Counted from the first letter of the stretch, positions 21,314 through 35,657 are shown. The stretch: DNA of 64,000 bases from Chlorophyllum brunneum (GCA_963576785.1 OY756140.1:930001-994000); one strand, 5' to 3'. Notes: generated by a model from the sequence alone, not told the origin. A program made the numbers and translations.

Positions 21314-21931
21314 GACGAGAGAGGAGAGGAGAAGGTGCGGAAGAAGGGCGAAAACGCGCCTATAGCCAACCCTTGTTGCAGTTGGTGGTCAATGAAGAAA
21401 CGCGGTATGATGGCTTGCTTAAGTCACAACCTTAATCCTCATTTTTATACCTCCGGAACAAATATATTACAATATACTATTCTCTTTAGTTGGGTGCCGC
21501 CCAATGATCTTGATAATACATTTTTTGCCATAAAATTCCATGGACTGAGTGTTCCGCGGGTGCTACGTTGAAATCTATCGTGTCCAGTATGTCGAGGAGA
21601 GGAAAAGGGTGGACAGGAGGGTCCGGGTCACAGCTTTGTAGGTCTATACAGTCACCAAACATGTTGCCTGACAACAGCCTTTACCATATCTTCTCCCAGG
21701 AAGAGTGTCGGAAATCGAACCAACACTGACGGAGTGATACATACCGGAAGCTGGGTTTAAAAATGGTATGAGGGGATGAGAAACCCGATAGGTCCACGGT
21801 CAAGAACATCAGCACTGGGTGTACATTCGACGAAAAGGCTCTAGATACATCAATCTGTGGTAATCCATCAGCGAAAAATATTTGATGAGCGCACAAGCCA
21901 TTTACCACAGAAAAGACCACAAAGACAATAT
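21314..21931. other. Intergenic region between the DDT gene start and RVB1 3' end
   Basis: 618 bp with no supported gene. A spliced minus-strand reading would give a small protein with a hydrophobic start, but its only start codon is GTG, so I did not call it. It presumably holds the DDT gene promoter and the RVB1 3' UTR. Confidence 0.5.
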
Positions 21932-23863
<1,932 letters not shown>

Positions 23864-24318
23864 GACGCGCTTTTTAGTGTCTCAGATCTCAGAGGTCACA
23901 AAACACGGCCAGGTTCCGCACGGTGCAGGTCATTTTAAATACCTTCCCACGCCTCAGGTGTTGACGATGACCATCTGTCAGTGGACACCCAGCCTGGAAA
24001 CGTCTAGCTTCCCGGTCTTCCACAGTTAACACATGGACATCCCTCAAACCCGACGGACATCCACGAGTTCTCACCCTCGAAGCAGTCTAAACGATCTCCT
24101 GGTTATCAATGTGAACCTTACTTTGCAGACCTAATTGCCTTCTGCCGAAAAATTTGCGAGCACAATCTGCCTCTCCACCAAACTTCATGGCATGCGCGGC
24201 GATTGAAATCGAATAATTTTCATTTAGACTGCCCACAGTTCGGTATAGTAAAATAGTTTTGGCATACACTTCGGTATGACGTAGTGATACAGTGTTACAG
24301 TATATTCGACAGTGAGGC
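23864..24318. other. Intergenic: RVB1 promoter side and FAM32A 3' flank
   Basis: 455 bp. Short minus-strand frames run through it but carry no recognisable motif and no good splice context. It should contain the RVB1 promoter. Confidence 0.5.
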
Positions 24319-24879
24319 TTAGCCTGGCCCCACCTACGTGAAATTTGTGAATGACTATAACTGCGAGCACAATGCCCAACACATACCTTGGGGATATCGT
24401 GGTGTTCGCTGAGAGCCTCGAGTTTAGAATTGAATTCATTCACCCGGTCTTTATGGGTCTTTCCAGCCAGTTTGGCAACGCGCTCGGCAAGCTTGATCGT
24501 TCATATTCAGAATACACACCATTGGTGGTGAACAGAACAGCATACCCGCTTCTTCTGGACCTCTTCGAAACGTTTCTCAGCATCCGTTTTTTTGGAACCA
24601 CCATTGCCGCCGCCAAACACAGCCGGAGAGTTGCGCCCACTTCCAGAAGCAGATCCTGGTTTGTCTTCTTCTCCAGCAACCACACCCTCCACTTTCTCCA
24701 GCTCGCGCTGCAAGTCATTCTGTTCCTCCTTGCGTTTGGACTTCTTTTTCTTCCTGCGTCACGTACATTAAACCTAGCTGGACTTTTTTATGCGGGGCTT
24801 ACTTCTTTACTATGCCACCATCGATGACCCCTCCCTTGAGCTTGAGAGAGCCACCTGGTCGCAAGTCATACTCGGACAT
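24319..24879 (-). CDS. FAM32A-like nuclear protein (DUF1754)
   Basis: A short Lys-rich protein of about 130 residues. It starts MSEYDLRPGGSLKLKGG (ATG 24879), followed by a run of Lys encoded across an intron, a Gly/Ser-rich linker, and the conserved C-terminal helix TDAEKRFEEVQKKR / LAERVAKLAGKTHKDRV. It ends in DIPK plus a separate 15-nt last exon (24319-24333) encoding VGPG and the stop. The last intron is 24334-24386. Human FAM32A is an exon ligation factor in the spliceosome; the same role here is inferred. It is divergent from the TMEM115 gene, with 237 bp between the start codons. Confidence 0.9.
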
Positions 24880-25116
24880 GGTGGATGGTTAGTATTAAGA
24901 CGACATGAGCCGAGACGCGCGCAGGTTTCCGGGAATAGAATTGAGCACGTGCCCCAAACTTGCTCACCCTGTGCAATAGAGTCTCCAGCTCACGACATTG
25001 CCTCTCCGTCGTCCTCTGCGTCGAGGAACACACCCATACTCCACAACTCTTACGTATATCACGTCTCGCACGAAGACAAGTCATTGCACAATCACCGCCT
25101 GAATAAAACTTGCGCC

Positions 25117-26509
25117 ATGGCGGTCCTCTCCTCGCCAATCCAGCTCATCCAGTCGGTACCCCCTGTTACGCGTGCCTGGACATTTGCCACCATAATTTCT
25201 TCCGGATTTTATGCATGGTTCAGGTATCAGGGCATGGGTCAGACGGCTGCTCAGTATATGTTACTTGTCCCTGGTTCGAGTCTCTTCGCTCCTTGGACAC
25301 TTCTAACGTCGGCGCTTGTGGAGCCTTCGATATTGGAAGTGAGTGCTGGGTTTGTTTGCTCCCCAGGCCAAAGTTTAACCATGCTGTCTTTTTCACTTTA
25401 ATTTCCAATTCCCAGTTTATTGCATCCATGGTCTTCGTGCCAGCTGCACTAAAATATCTAGAAAGATTGTGGGGAGGTGTTGAAACAATCAAGTTCATTG
25501 TGGTTTCCATCGTCGCTTCGAACATCATCGCGTTTGGATTGAATTGGATCGAGTTTATTGCAACGGGTTATGCAGAGCTTTTCCTGTAAGCTATCTCTTT
25601 CCCTTTTATTACCCGGATTGCCGACCCCCGTAGCTATGGCATGCGATACCATGGGCAAATGGCTCTTCAAATTGCCTTACTTGTCGCGTTCACACAGCTC
25701 ATCCCAGAGCACCAAGTTCAAGTTATGGGCGTTTTCAAAGCCCGTGTTAAGGTTTGTTTCCCAGTGGAATGCATCCCAATCCCCCCCCCCCCCTCTAACG
25801 ACCATCAAACAGAACTTGCCGATGGCATATCTCACCCTCTCCACCGTCCTCTGCATTCTTGGCTGGCAGGACTCCTGGATTCTGATTCAATTTGGATGGT
25901 TCGTAAGCTGGGTCTATCTGCGTTTCTACAAAAAGCACCCTGCAGAGTCAGTTGGGGGTATGGATACATATGGAGACAGGAGCGAGACATTCTCTCTCGT
26001 GTCCTGGTTTCCTCCCTTCTTGCAGTACGTGCCCTACTTACATACACTTGGTTCCCCTCTAAGCGACTTACGAAGTAAACCGCTTTCAATTCTTGGAAAT
26101 TTTGTCCACAAACTGGCGAACCGTTTCCATTTGATTCCCGCGTCAGTTGACCTCGAAAGCGGTACTTACAATCAGGTGCCACTCAGCGCGCGCGCCGAAG
26201 CTGAGAGACGAAGGTGCACAAAAGTTTTACTCGAAACGCAACTGCGCAACTACTGAAACTATTTTCAGAACCCTGGCCCTCAAGGCACTTGATCAACACC
26301 ATGCAAACACATCGTCACCCGTCGGCTCCACTTCCTCAAACCCCACTTCCCAATCAGTTAATCCACCACCCGCTGCACAGTCTCGGTCAGAGGTTCCCAG
26401 CTCTTCGAATACTACTTCCCCAAATGCAAACGGACGCGCCCATGACCGGAAGAAGAGTATTAGCGAGGCAGACGTCGGTGAAGCCATGACGAAATCGGAA
26501 AGTCGATGA
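25117..26509 (+). CDS. TMEM115-like Golgi rhomboid-fold membrane protein
   Basis: Several hydrophobic segments are visible. A cytosolic start is followed by TMs near residues 20-40 and 60-75, then FIASMVFVPAALKYLERLWG, FIVVSIVASNIIAFGLN, LPMAYLTLSTVLCILGW and FGWFVSWVYLRFY, the pattern of TMEM115 (DUF1751). Six exons: introns 25339-25415, about 25589-25633, about 25753-25813 (containing a C tract), about 26026-26076 and about 26211-26277. The fourth restores FLHKPLSILGNF in place of a non-homologous read-through. The C-terminal tail is Ser/Pro-rich and probably cytosolic. The family works in Golgi-to-ER retrograde transport; its neighbour COG1 is also a Golgi trafficking gene. Confidence 0.87.
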
Positions 26510-26852
26510 TTGCACCTATCCAGTCATTCACTTGCTGTTTAAGTTTTTGCGGCAAAGTTGGGTTGACTGCAATTGAGTCCAAAATTTGGACTATATGACC
26601 CTGTATGCTGTTCTGTAGAATTGTTACAGTACTTGCTTTTGTCGTTTCGGTATTTTAATCCAGATCTGCATTATCGTAACGGAGCGGGGCAAGTAAAGGG
26701 GGTTCTGTGAATGGCGATGTCTAAAAGTTCCTTGGGGATCGTCGCACCTCGAAACGACGATGAAGCAAGGACCGAAGCCAGTGATAGTACTTACGTAATA
26801 CGAGAGAGAGAGAGGTCATTCCGTTTCACGAACCGTCACCTCCACATGCCCT
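26510..26852. other. Intergenic between TMEM115-like and COG1
   Basis: 343 bp with no gene supported. An ATG at 26711 opens a 103-codon frame, but it is out of phase with COG1 and lacks motifs. Likely the TMEM115 terminator region and COG1 promoter. Confidence 0.5.
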
Positions 26853-29800
26853 ATGTTTCGACGTCCCTCTACAGCCCAGCCTACATCATCAGCCGTTGGG
26901 AATGGATTTCCACTTACGAAAGCTGCATCTACAACAACGGTCTCTGCCAATATCAAGCATTCAGTATCAAATACAACCACAGCAGCGTTAACCACAGAGG
27001 AACAAGCTTTCAATACCGATGAACTATTCACGAAACACACTGTGGCTGAGATTAAGGTTATCCAGAATCGCTTGAGGTATTCACTCTCATTACATGGGGA
27101 AATTGAGAGCTTAATTTGGTCTGGGCAGGATGGATGCCGATGCAAAGAAAGAGGAGCTTCGACAAATGGTTGGGTGCGTCGCATCTGAGTATTACGGCGA
27201 ACGCGAGGACACTCTCTGATGTTTGGGCTGGCTTCTGAAAGCGTAGAGAACGCTATCGGGATCTGCTGCAAGCATCCTCGTCCATAATTTCCATCGCAAG
27301 ATCCTCGAAGCGCGTAGTAGAAGCTCTGGAAGAGTCAAGAGCCGCGATAAATGTTCAAGCGGACCCACCCCTACCGAAGATGTCTTCCGTTGCTAGCGTT
27401 CAAGGCGAGCCCTCTTTCCGCAGATTCTATTTTTCTTAGCCTGAAACTCACGCTGCTATTGGTCTTTACAGACAGGCACCTTCATGCGCTGCAAATCCTC
27501 GCCGCACATATGAAACTACTTCTTGATGCCCCAGAACATCTTTGGCGATTGATTGAGCGCAAGAAGTTCTTTCCTGCTGCATGGCTTTTCCTGCTTGCGA
27601 GGGTTATTCATCGCGCATTGGTTCGGAACGACGAACAAGACGACGAGACGTGGAAGAGCCAGGGCGTGGATGTGTTGGCTGAGTTTCCACTCATTCAGCG
27701 GCAATGGGAAGTGGTATCACACTTCCGTTCGCAGATCATTCATAGAGCAATGTTGTGGCTGAGGGATGCCTCGAGTTCTGTTGAGGTTCGTGCTAGTCAG
27801 AAGTTTTATTTGCCCTGTTACTGAAAATTTCGTCGTCAATGTAGGATACATGTGCCACCCTAGTTACCTTACACTTGCTGGATTCACGCCCACTACATGA
27901 CACGTTGGACTCTGTCTTCTCACAACGCTCGAAGACCTTGAGTAGTGCGTTAGCAGCCAAAAGCGAAGTGGGACTATCACCATCCGATTCAAGACACTTG
28001 ACTCATGGAAGAATTACGTTCTCGTTCTCTCAAGATACCTCAATTTCATCCCTCGCAAAACCACGTATCCGTGAAGTCAAGGAATCCCTTTACAGCGCTC
28101 TCACCATCATTTCACAATCTATGCACGTTGCACGTGGAGTATTTGATGGAAAACCTGGGCCTTCCCTAATAGAACGTGTCCTAGAGTTCATCCAATTCGA
28201 CGTTGACAAGAGCGATGACATTCCATATGAACTACACCTCACGACACAGACGTTGCTCACGAACGTAACCTCGACCGCACATTTCCAATTGCTTCCGCGA
28301 AATTTACAGTCGTACAAGCCTTACGTTGATTTAACATCATCGTCCACGTCTGTAAGGCAGGAGAAGTTCCTAGAGCAAGTTAATGGTTGGTTCCGTCAAT
28401 CAATGGGTTTGTTGCATGGTGCGGTGGAAAGGTGGTTTGAGGAGCTAGAGACTGCCAGGGAAGTCTGGAGCGTTAGAATGGCTTCGAGGAAATGGATCAG
28501 TGCATCGCTTCTGGAAGAGGGAGAGAAAGTACAGGTGTATGAAATGGTGGACCAAATCTGCAGAGAAAGGATTGTGGAGATTTGGAAATCGGCCTTGAAG
28601 ACGGCCGCCACAACGTTCGAAACGTCGTTGGAAGTCTCGCTACGGTCAATCGGGTCCGGTGAGCTTGACATAGGTATGTTAACGTCCAAGGACGACATTA
28701 TGTGTGACCCACAGTTTTCAGCAGGTTCACCCGCGGGTTTCCTTTTCAACACCGTGCCGTTACCGATCCTCTCACAACCTTCCGCTGGCTGTGATATTGC
28801 CCTCCAAAAATACCAAGGCTCCCTGAAGCAGCAGCTCCTTGGGCGCACTCCGCTATCAGATAGCGTTCTTGGTACGCTGGAACAATGCGCCAAGCGGGTA
28901 CATGAAGAAGCTTTTTCGATACGTTCTGGGTCACGAAATGAAACAAGGTGTGTCACGAATATACCACGATTTTATCAATCTAACCAGTTAAACTAGATCT
29001 ATTGTCGAAGTCTTGACGAAACTGCACGAACCTGCCGCAGAGGAGCTGACAAGATCATCGTTACTTGCTTTGGAGAAGGTTATCAACCAGACACAAGAAA
29101 ATGATGGTGAACTCATTCGGAAATTCCTTATCTAGTGATCTCATGGGTTCAATAGATGCCTCTATTCGGAAACTCGTGCTTCTAGGACATGTTACTGAGG
29201 ACCTAGCCTCACGATCTTGCTTTGTGGAGCAAATTGGCTGCGGAGAGGCAGCCAGGAGCGGTTGGCATCTCTTTGCTGTGTAATTGTCAGCCAAAACTCA
29301 CGTCGTAGTAGCGTTCGTCGGACAACTGAACATCCTCAATGATACCGTTTTAAATGCTTGGAAACGGAAGACTGTGTCTCGCGTAGTTGGACAGTCGAGT
29401 TTATTCTTGAGAGTTATTCCCACCTTGTCAACAGGTGAGCATATATGGTTCCATTAGTGCGCCACGAGATTGACTCTTGCCACAGGCCCAGATCCAGAAC
29501 TTGTACAGGCATTGCTGTCATTGTATGAGGCATTGCAAGACGTCACTTTTAGATGGGATAGAGTGAGGCTGGCGAATGCTATGCAAGACACCCTCAAGAT
29601 CTTCATAGAGGCGTGGCTTGACGAAGGATTTGGATATGAACAAGCTTCGACACAGAACATTGCGCTGCTGCGGGAGCTGATAGCAATACCTTCAAATCCG
29701 AAGATACCGGAATTCATGCAGAAACTGGAAAATAAGCTAGGGCAGACCGTAAGCGAAATTCAAATTTTGCACTCGAACCTCGACTGATAGGCATTCGGCC

Positions 29801-30064
29801 AAGGCTGATTCTGCCAAACTTGGAAGAAATTCATCTGAACATGTCAAGCGATTCCAGACGTTCCTACCAGCTACTATTCCTGCGTATCCTAATCAAGGTC
29901 AATCTCCGAGCTCAGAAATCGCAGATGTCAATTTGACTGCAGACAAGTTCCCGAATTTACTGCGCTATGGACCACCATCTACAGAGGTCCAGGTGTCTCC
30001 CGACTCTACCAAGCCAGGACCACGATTTGGGCTCTTGTTGGTAGGGGGAGAAAGGGATCGGTGA
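26853..30064 (+). CDS. COG1: Conserved oligomeric Golgi complex subunit 1
   Basis: A tethering factor for retrograde vesicles within the Golgi. ATG 26853 opens a Ser/Thr-rich N-terminus, followed by the family block around a coiled region (ELRQMVG / RYRDLLQASSSIISI). The hallmark APEHLWRLIERKKFFPAAWLFLLARVIHRAL lies near 27530-27620. A long helical exon spans 27875-28950. After several small exons, PDPELVQALLSLYEAL and LANAMQDTLKIFIEAW mark the C-terminal domain (29490-29750). The last exon, entered at about 29805, ends with TGA at 30062-30064. Eight or more introns were inferred. I could not resolve the exon joins between about 28,950 and 29,330, so that stretch may contain an error in my reading or a real lesion. 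Confidence 0.88.
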
Positions 30065-30679
30065 CAGTACGACTTGTCGTAGCTTAGCGTTTTGTCGAAA
30101 TGTCAATGATCTGGCGTCTGGAAAAGATAACGTGATCATTATTTTTATATCCGCATCACCACCACAAAAGCGTCGAGCAGTGCTTATCACGGACTTGGAC
30201 CCGGTACTGCTGGTGAAACGAGGCTTGGAATCGACCCGGAGATGGACAGACGCCGAGGTGACGGCTTAATCAGGGCTAATTAATGCAGAAATTTTGAAGT
30301 GACAGATTGGCGATGCAGTGAGAGCGATGTGTCATTCCGTTGCTGCCTGTCTGATAGATTGCTCGTCGGCCCAGTTTCCCTACTTCACCCTCTCCTCTTC
30401 CTCTCCGACCTCCTCCATCCCCCTCCATCACCCCTCGCGCCGGCATTGCAGCCAACAACCTCTGGCAAGCGCAGTCCCAGTCGCGACGAACGCTCTTTTT
30501 CTGGCGTGCCATCCAAGCCTCTGGATCCGCTTCTGCCGCTCAGTGTTGTGGAACAGTGTTTAGTATGGCAACAAGACGCTTCTAGAAGTCCCCTCCCTCG
30601 CCGATAATCATGAGTGCGCTCCATTACGTCTTCTTGCGCGTAGAAACAAGACTAACGTGACTTTGTGATGGATCTCCAG
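30065..30679. other. Intergenic with pyrimidine-rich tract upstream of the 7TM gene
   Basis: About 615 bp. A C/T-rich tract at about 30385-30470 is typical of fungal promoters just upstream of transcription starts. Short ORFs here are low-complexity and not supported. The first exon of the 7TM gene probably lies near 30,610 (ATG at 30610), but the phase of the first splice did not resolve. Confidence 0.5.
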
Positions 30680-32295
30680 TCCCTGCCCTTGCTCATCTGA
30701 CCCCTCCATACCTCACACTCCACATTGCTGGCGGACAAGTGGGATTGCCTATAATCGTCGCTACTCTAATATATTCGAACAAAGTTGCTCGTCACCCCAC
30801 TCTCATTAACTTTTTCTGCACCTGGATCATCTATTCTATTGTGTTTTGTGTTCTGTGGGTGCTCTCGCCTGCTCTCCCTTTACCAGGGTGACCAATAGCG
30901 ACCCGGTTGCACAGTTTATACAGTGGACAGCAGGACCGAACAACGTCAGGTGTCCTATGTCAAGTCCAATCTGCATTGATCCATGGTGCATCACCAATGT
31001 AAGACTATACCCCATGAAAATGATGAGGCACCATTCATTGAGCCTTATACATGATCTGATACCTTCACAGGTGCAGCGTCGCCACCTTCACGCTCGTCAT
31101 CCAGGTGGGCATCAGAAAACCTTTTCAGTGTTTTCGTTTTTGACTAACTGGTTTGACGTGTGTCACTTCTTGATGATCTCCTTGCTTTCGGGATATCCAC
31201 CCTGGTCTTCTTACAACTTTTTTGATTTTGATCTGGTCGGCTGACACCTAGCTCTGGACAACAATGCGAGAACCACCAGCGCAACAGACTGTCGTTCTGT
31301 CAAGATCAGCTCGATGGCCCAAGACGTTCCGCTTGTGGATCATGTTGGTGGTACCCTATTTCGTCTTTGCGGCCTTCGTTATGATGACAGCGCTCGTAAG
31401 TCGATCTGCTTCATAGGTTTCTGGGGTATTGTGGTTGCTGATCATTGGACCTGTGACTTTGGTTTGTCTAGCTGCAGCGCAGGGCTGGTGTTGAAATTAA
31501 ATCAAATGGCTTATATTGTACGTTGCATGAGGAACTGACAACACCCGTGTAAGTCTTTCGGGTTCTGTGTGGGACCACAGCCGGTGAAGCACTTGCTGAT
31601 GTTGGTATAATAGAGTGGGATATGGTGTGCCGGCTTTCTGCACCGCGATGCTAGTTGTCATCGTCGGTTTCGAAAGTATGTATACAGTTTCCTGATTCTC
31701 GACTGCTGAATTCACGAAGCATCGCAGTTGCTATTGCAATACGTTATTTTCGAATGCAACGAACAATCTCCAACAACTTTCCCTTGGCAAACACGAAGAA
31801 ATCGCCTGCTATGGTTCTTCGGATTTTGGCGTTTAGCATATACACATTGATGACGCTCATGTATGTCCAGAGTCTCCCGGTTGTCTTGGAGATGTTAATT
31901 GGCTGACGTGGAATATCACAGCTCTGGTGTACTTTTCTTGTCACAAAGTCAGCAGCCCTGGCCATACATGGTGCAGGCAGCGCGTGAGTATTATTTCGCA
32001 GCTCAGGGACCAAAGTGCTGACGCCCCGTTCCAGTACCACTATTCGCGTTTCTCGTCTTCGGGACCCAAAAGGTCAGTCACAGGCCACTTCCACTTCCGC
32101 GATGCAACTGTTTCTTACCTAAGTCCCCAGGATATATTTCTCGTCTGGCGGTTCTGGAAACCCTATTCCACCGTTCCACCCTTTGATATACCACTCAAGC
32201 ATCCATCGCATTCACAGCGGCTTCCTGCAGTCTCCATTGATGTTTCAATATTGAATACTGATCCAACCCCATCACTGTCAACGTCAAATGTGTAA
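30680..32295 (+). CDS. Seven-pass membrane protein of an Agaricomycete 7TM/GPCR-like family
   Basis: Splicing by eye gives a polytopic protein. TM1 is the GLPIIVATLIYS segment; a second follows at NFFCTWIIYSIVFCVLLYSG. Then LCQVQSALIHGASPM, a short exon SVATFTLVIQ (near 31080-31110), LWIMLVVPYFVFAAFVMMTAL, GYGVPAFCTAMLVVIVGFE, and VLRILAFSIYTLMTLM. The last TM exons lie before a cytosolic tail ending TAA 32293-32295. Introns of 50-150 nt separate nearly every helix, with donors GTGGGT, GTAAGA and GTAAGT. Such proteins are common in mushroom genomes and are often listed as G-protein-coupled receptor-like; ligand and function are unknown. The 5' exon is unresolved, so the start is partial. Confidence 0.7.
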
Positions 32296-32469
32296 ACATA
32301 GTCAAATTGCAATATAATATTATTCTCGAGGTTTTGGGATTCGGCAAGTTTGAGTTATCAAAACGTTGCGGGGCGGCAGATTTATTGAAGAGCTTGGTGA
32401 ATCCCGAATGATCACATCCCAATAAAAGAATATATATGACAGTCGATACAGGAAGAGGACAATGGAGAA

Positions 32470-32895
32470 TTATGCACCGCCGCTGTTGGAAATTGTCAAT
32501 GCTGATTTGGCCAGGTGAGACGAGAACATACACTAGGATGTTGTTTCTGCGGAAAGACGTTAGACATCCCTAACCGTGAGCCATCGCAAATAGTACTCAC
32601 ATTGGGATGTGAATTAGCTTGACAAAGTAGCCAATGAAGCCCATTACGGCGAATCCGACGGCCACTGCCTTGCAAATTTGCATGAATTCTGTTGATCGAG
32701 TTTAGTCTCTGTCCGTCGCGTGTAAAGTGTCTTCAAGCACCTTTTTGAGATGGTTTCGTGCAACGTGTAAGGAACTACAAACGGACACGTTGGTACGCGG
32801 GGAGTAGAGTTGAGGGAGGCGGATGGACGTACTTGGTTGCCATCTCGGAGGAATTGTTGGGGTATCTCGACGAACTCGCGAACTTTGTCGGACAT
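32470..32895 (-). CDS. SSS1: Sec61 complex gamma subunit
   Basis: A single-pass tail-anchored subunit of the ER protein-conducting channel. The spliced protein is about 70 residues: [21 protein letters not shown], then [13 protein letters not shown], the membrane helix [22 protein letters not shown], and the canonical end INNILVGGA. Five exons are needed. The last two are only 15 nt (32532-32546) and 13 nt (32470-32482), each flanked by GT-AG introns of about 50 nt; only this splicing yields the conserved C-terminus. It is divergent from the PPR gene, with 203 bp between the start codons. Confidence 0.94.
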
Positions 32896-33098
32896 GACGG
32901 GGGAAGAAAGGAATGGAACGGTAAGTGTGGAGGAGGCCAGTTTGCTGGCACGCTAATTTGTGATCGTGGCGAGGTTCCCACGGGTGGCTGTGACACGTCT
33001 CAAGTTTTTCAGATTTCTGCACAGGAGTGGCTGAGGTATGTGCTCTGTCCTGCGTTCAGAATGCATGTCTGACATATATTCCAGGTGGTCGCGCATGA

Positions 33099-35402
33099 AT
33101 GTCCATAGGCAGGTCCTTACTCAGAGTGGGCGCAGGGACCCTCTCTCGTCCAGCCAGCTGCCGAAACTCTCTTCGCTCTCTTCGCCTCCATTCCACGGGA
33201 AGCGACGTGCAATCTGCTCCGACGAATCCATCCGCGTCGTCTTCTGCACCCATGGAACACCACATCGAGAGCCTCACATCAGCCACTTCCCTCCATGCCA
33301 TTCATACCCACTATACCAATCTTGTCGCAAAGTTGAAAGAGTCCGACAAATTGCGCAGCTTTCCAACGCGCAAGGTCCTCAATGAAGCGCAGCTGCACAA
33401 TATTCTGTGGCTCCTTGCCAAGTCTGGCCGGCCATCTGATATTCAGAGGCTCCACGACATTCTCCTCGATATGCCCCTCGTGTTCGGTCTGACCCAGACT
33501 GAAGACACGCATACTGCCATTATTCGGGGCCTCATCCATCGTGGGGATATGCATGCGACCCGCAGATGGCTTGAAGGAATCACAAAACGCCCTGGGCATG
33601 TAACACCTACACTTGAGCAATACCATATGTTCCTCCAAGCCCTTCCAGATATGGATGGTTGCTCATTCCGATTCATGCGTGGGGTAATCAGCAACATGCG
33701 ACCTTCCGGATGTAAACCGACAAACGAGACCTTCAAACTTCTTTTCAGTGGCCGATGGAAGCTGTGTGACCAAGATGGTTCGCACATTCGCCCTGTTGCG
33801 GTGGCGGCAATGTTGGAGGACATGGAGCGCGAACGCCTACCTTACGATTCGTCCTTTTCCGAGCTCTTCCACGAGGAATACGTCCGACGCAAGTTGCCTC
33901 TATACGCGGACCAGGTGCAGAACATGTATCAGACAAGGTTCCGCCCCCATGATGCCTCCATGCGTGCTGTGTTCGGGAGCATGGACTTGAAGCTTATGCA
34001 GACAGCTCAGTCCAAGGGCATGCGCTCCGCTATTGCTTTGTACAAGTCTTGGAAACCAAAGAAGCCGCCATCATTTGAGCAAATCCGAACCATGCTTCGA
34101 CACAGTCGTCACCCCTCCGACCTTCGCCTCATTGAACAAGAGTTCGACGTTAAATGCGATGTCATACATTGGTCTCTCCTTATCTCTAACAACGTCCGTG
34201 CAGGCAAACTTCAAGAAGCTCTCGCTATCTACGATGATTCCAAACTTGCAGGAATTATACCCGATGCACCAATGGTCTCTCCGCTCATTCATTCCCTTTG
34301 CCAATCGAGCTTCGGTCCTCCCCAGGAGGCAAACGTAGAAAAGGCTCTATCTCTTTATCGAGACCTGCATGCGGCAGTTCCTCTCGACGAATCTTCCAAC
34401 TCTCAGCGAGCGAGCTACCTTGAACACTCGACTGGTCCAGATCAAGACATATATGCTACCTTACTTCGTGGTCTTGCCACCGTGAAATTTGCTCACAAGT
34501 ATATGGATATCGCCAAGGAACTCATGGACGATATGGCTGTGCGCAACTGCGCCCAAGATGATAGTACCACCATCAGCTCCATAATCGTCCTTCACATGCG
34601 CAACTCTTCGAGTATCGAAGAGGCTCTTGAAGTCTACCGACGTCTCAAATCATCGTTAGATGAAAAAGGCTATACTGTCGTTCTCAGTGCGTTCTGCAAG
34701 CTACGTTTTGGCGATTCCATCCAGATTCCTTCACTTCGAGGGTATTTCGAGATAGTGAAGGACATACGATTCGCGGGACTTGATATCACAATCGAGGTCT
34801 ATACCATCCTCCTTCACCGGCTTGGTTTCCTCGCTACACACATTCAAAGAGCCAACCACCCAGATATTGACACTTTCCGTGACAAACTGGTTCTCACAAC
34901 CCGCCGGACGCACGATTTGCTCACATTGGACGCCTCACTCTCCCCAGACGCGATATTGTGGAATCAGATGATAGACACGTATCAGCGTCTCGGATGTTTC
35001 GCCGATGCATACCGCGTGTGGGAGATGATGTACCTCTCTGGTCAATTCGACGCCGCAAGTGTAAGTATCATTTTCGATGCGTGCGGGTACGCCGGCGCAT
35101 ACTCCGTCGCCAAACGTATCATGAAGAGGCTTGCGAGAGACAGTTATCAGTTTACGTTACACAACTGGAATACGTGGCTGGAATGTCTCTGTAGGCTGGG
35201 GAGGCTAGATGAAGCAATTCAAGTGCTTTGTGGAGAGGGTGAAGGGTTACCCGCGGGAGCGAAGTTGGACGTTGAGAGCGTGAGGCTTGTTTCCAAGTTC
35301 GCGAAGGGTGAGAGGAGGGAGGTAGAGATGTTCCATCTTGTGAAAAAGAAGTTGCCTGATCTTTGGGCTGATTTACCACATTATATACAAGATTCAATTT
35401 AA
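33099..35402 (+). CDS. Mitochondrial pentatricopeptide-repeat protein
   Basis: One intronless frame of 767 codons, unusual among the intron-rich neighbours. The N-terminus (MSIGRSLLRVGAGTLSRPAS, then Arg/Ser/Leu) looks like a mitochondrial presequence. PPR-type helical pairs are scattered through the protein, for example near residues 160-200, near 355-395 (HWSLLISNNVRAGKLQEALAI), near 450-485, and near 620-700 with WNQMIDTYQRLGCFADAYRVW. PPR proteins bind organellar RNA in processing or translation; the target cannot be told. An upstream ATG at 33095 is out of frame. It ends 255 bp from the convergent glycine decarboxylase stop. Confidence 0.85.
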   Translation: MSIGRSLLRVGAGTLSRPASCRNSLRSLRLHSTGSDVQSAPTNPSASSSAPMEHHIESLTSATSLHAIHTHYTNLVAKLKESDKLRSFPTRKVLNEAQLHNILWLLAKSGRPSDIQRLHDILLDMPLVFGLTQTEDTHTAIIRGLIHRGDMHATRRWLEGITKRPGHVTPTLEQYHMFLQALPDMDGCSFRFMRGVISNMRPSGCKPTNETFKLLFSGRWKLCDQDGSHIRPVAVAAMLEDMERERLPYDSSFSELFHEEYVRRKLPLYADQVQNMYQTRFRPHDASMRAVFGSMDLKLMQTAQSKGMRSAIALYKSWKPKKPPSFEQIRTMLRHSRHPSDLRLIEQEFDVKCDVIHWSLLISNNVRAGKLQEALAIYDDSKLAGIIPDAPMVSPLIHSLCQSSFGPPQEANVEKALSLYRDLHAAVPLDESSNSQRASYLEHSTGPDQDIYATLLRGLATVKFAHKYMDIAKELMDDMAVRNCAQDDSTTISSIIVLHMRNSSSIEEALEVYRRLKSSLDEKGYTVVLSAFCKLRFGDSIQIPSLRGYFEIVKDIRFAGLDITIEVYTILLHRLGFLATHIQRANHPDIDTFRDKLVLTTRRTHDLLTLDASLSPDAILWNQMIDTYQRLGCFADAYRVWEMMYLSGQFDAASVSIIFDACGYAGAYSVAKRIMKRLARDSYQFTLHNWNTWLECLCRLGRLDEAIQVLCGEGEGLPAGAKLDVESVRLVSKFAKGERREVEMFHLVKKKLPDLWADLPHYIQDSI

Positions 35403-35657
35403 TCACCAAATATAGTCAGTTAGACACGGGCATGAAAGGAGGTTTATTGAAGAACTCTGTAAACCACAGATTCGATTATCCCAAACATAAAATGTCAAGC
35501 AGAAAGAAAATTGTCACGATGAGTATAATATACAATGCGGCGTGTGGTTGAGCAATGCCGAAGGCTGGGCGAGCCCCCTAGAGGAATAAGAAGCCCATGC
35601 AAAGGTATACGGGTAAGCGTGCCCACTATCTATCAAGTTTTGACGGAAGGTTATGGT

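Noticed and set aside
30299..30624. Overlapping ORFs on both strands
   Set aside because: They are created by a C/T-rich promoter-like tract; low-complexity translations without conservation cues.
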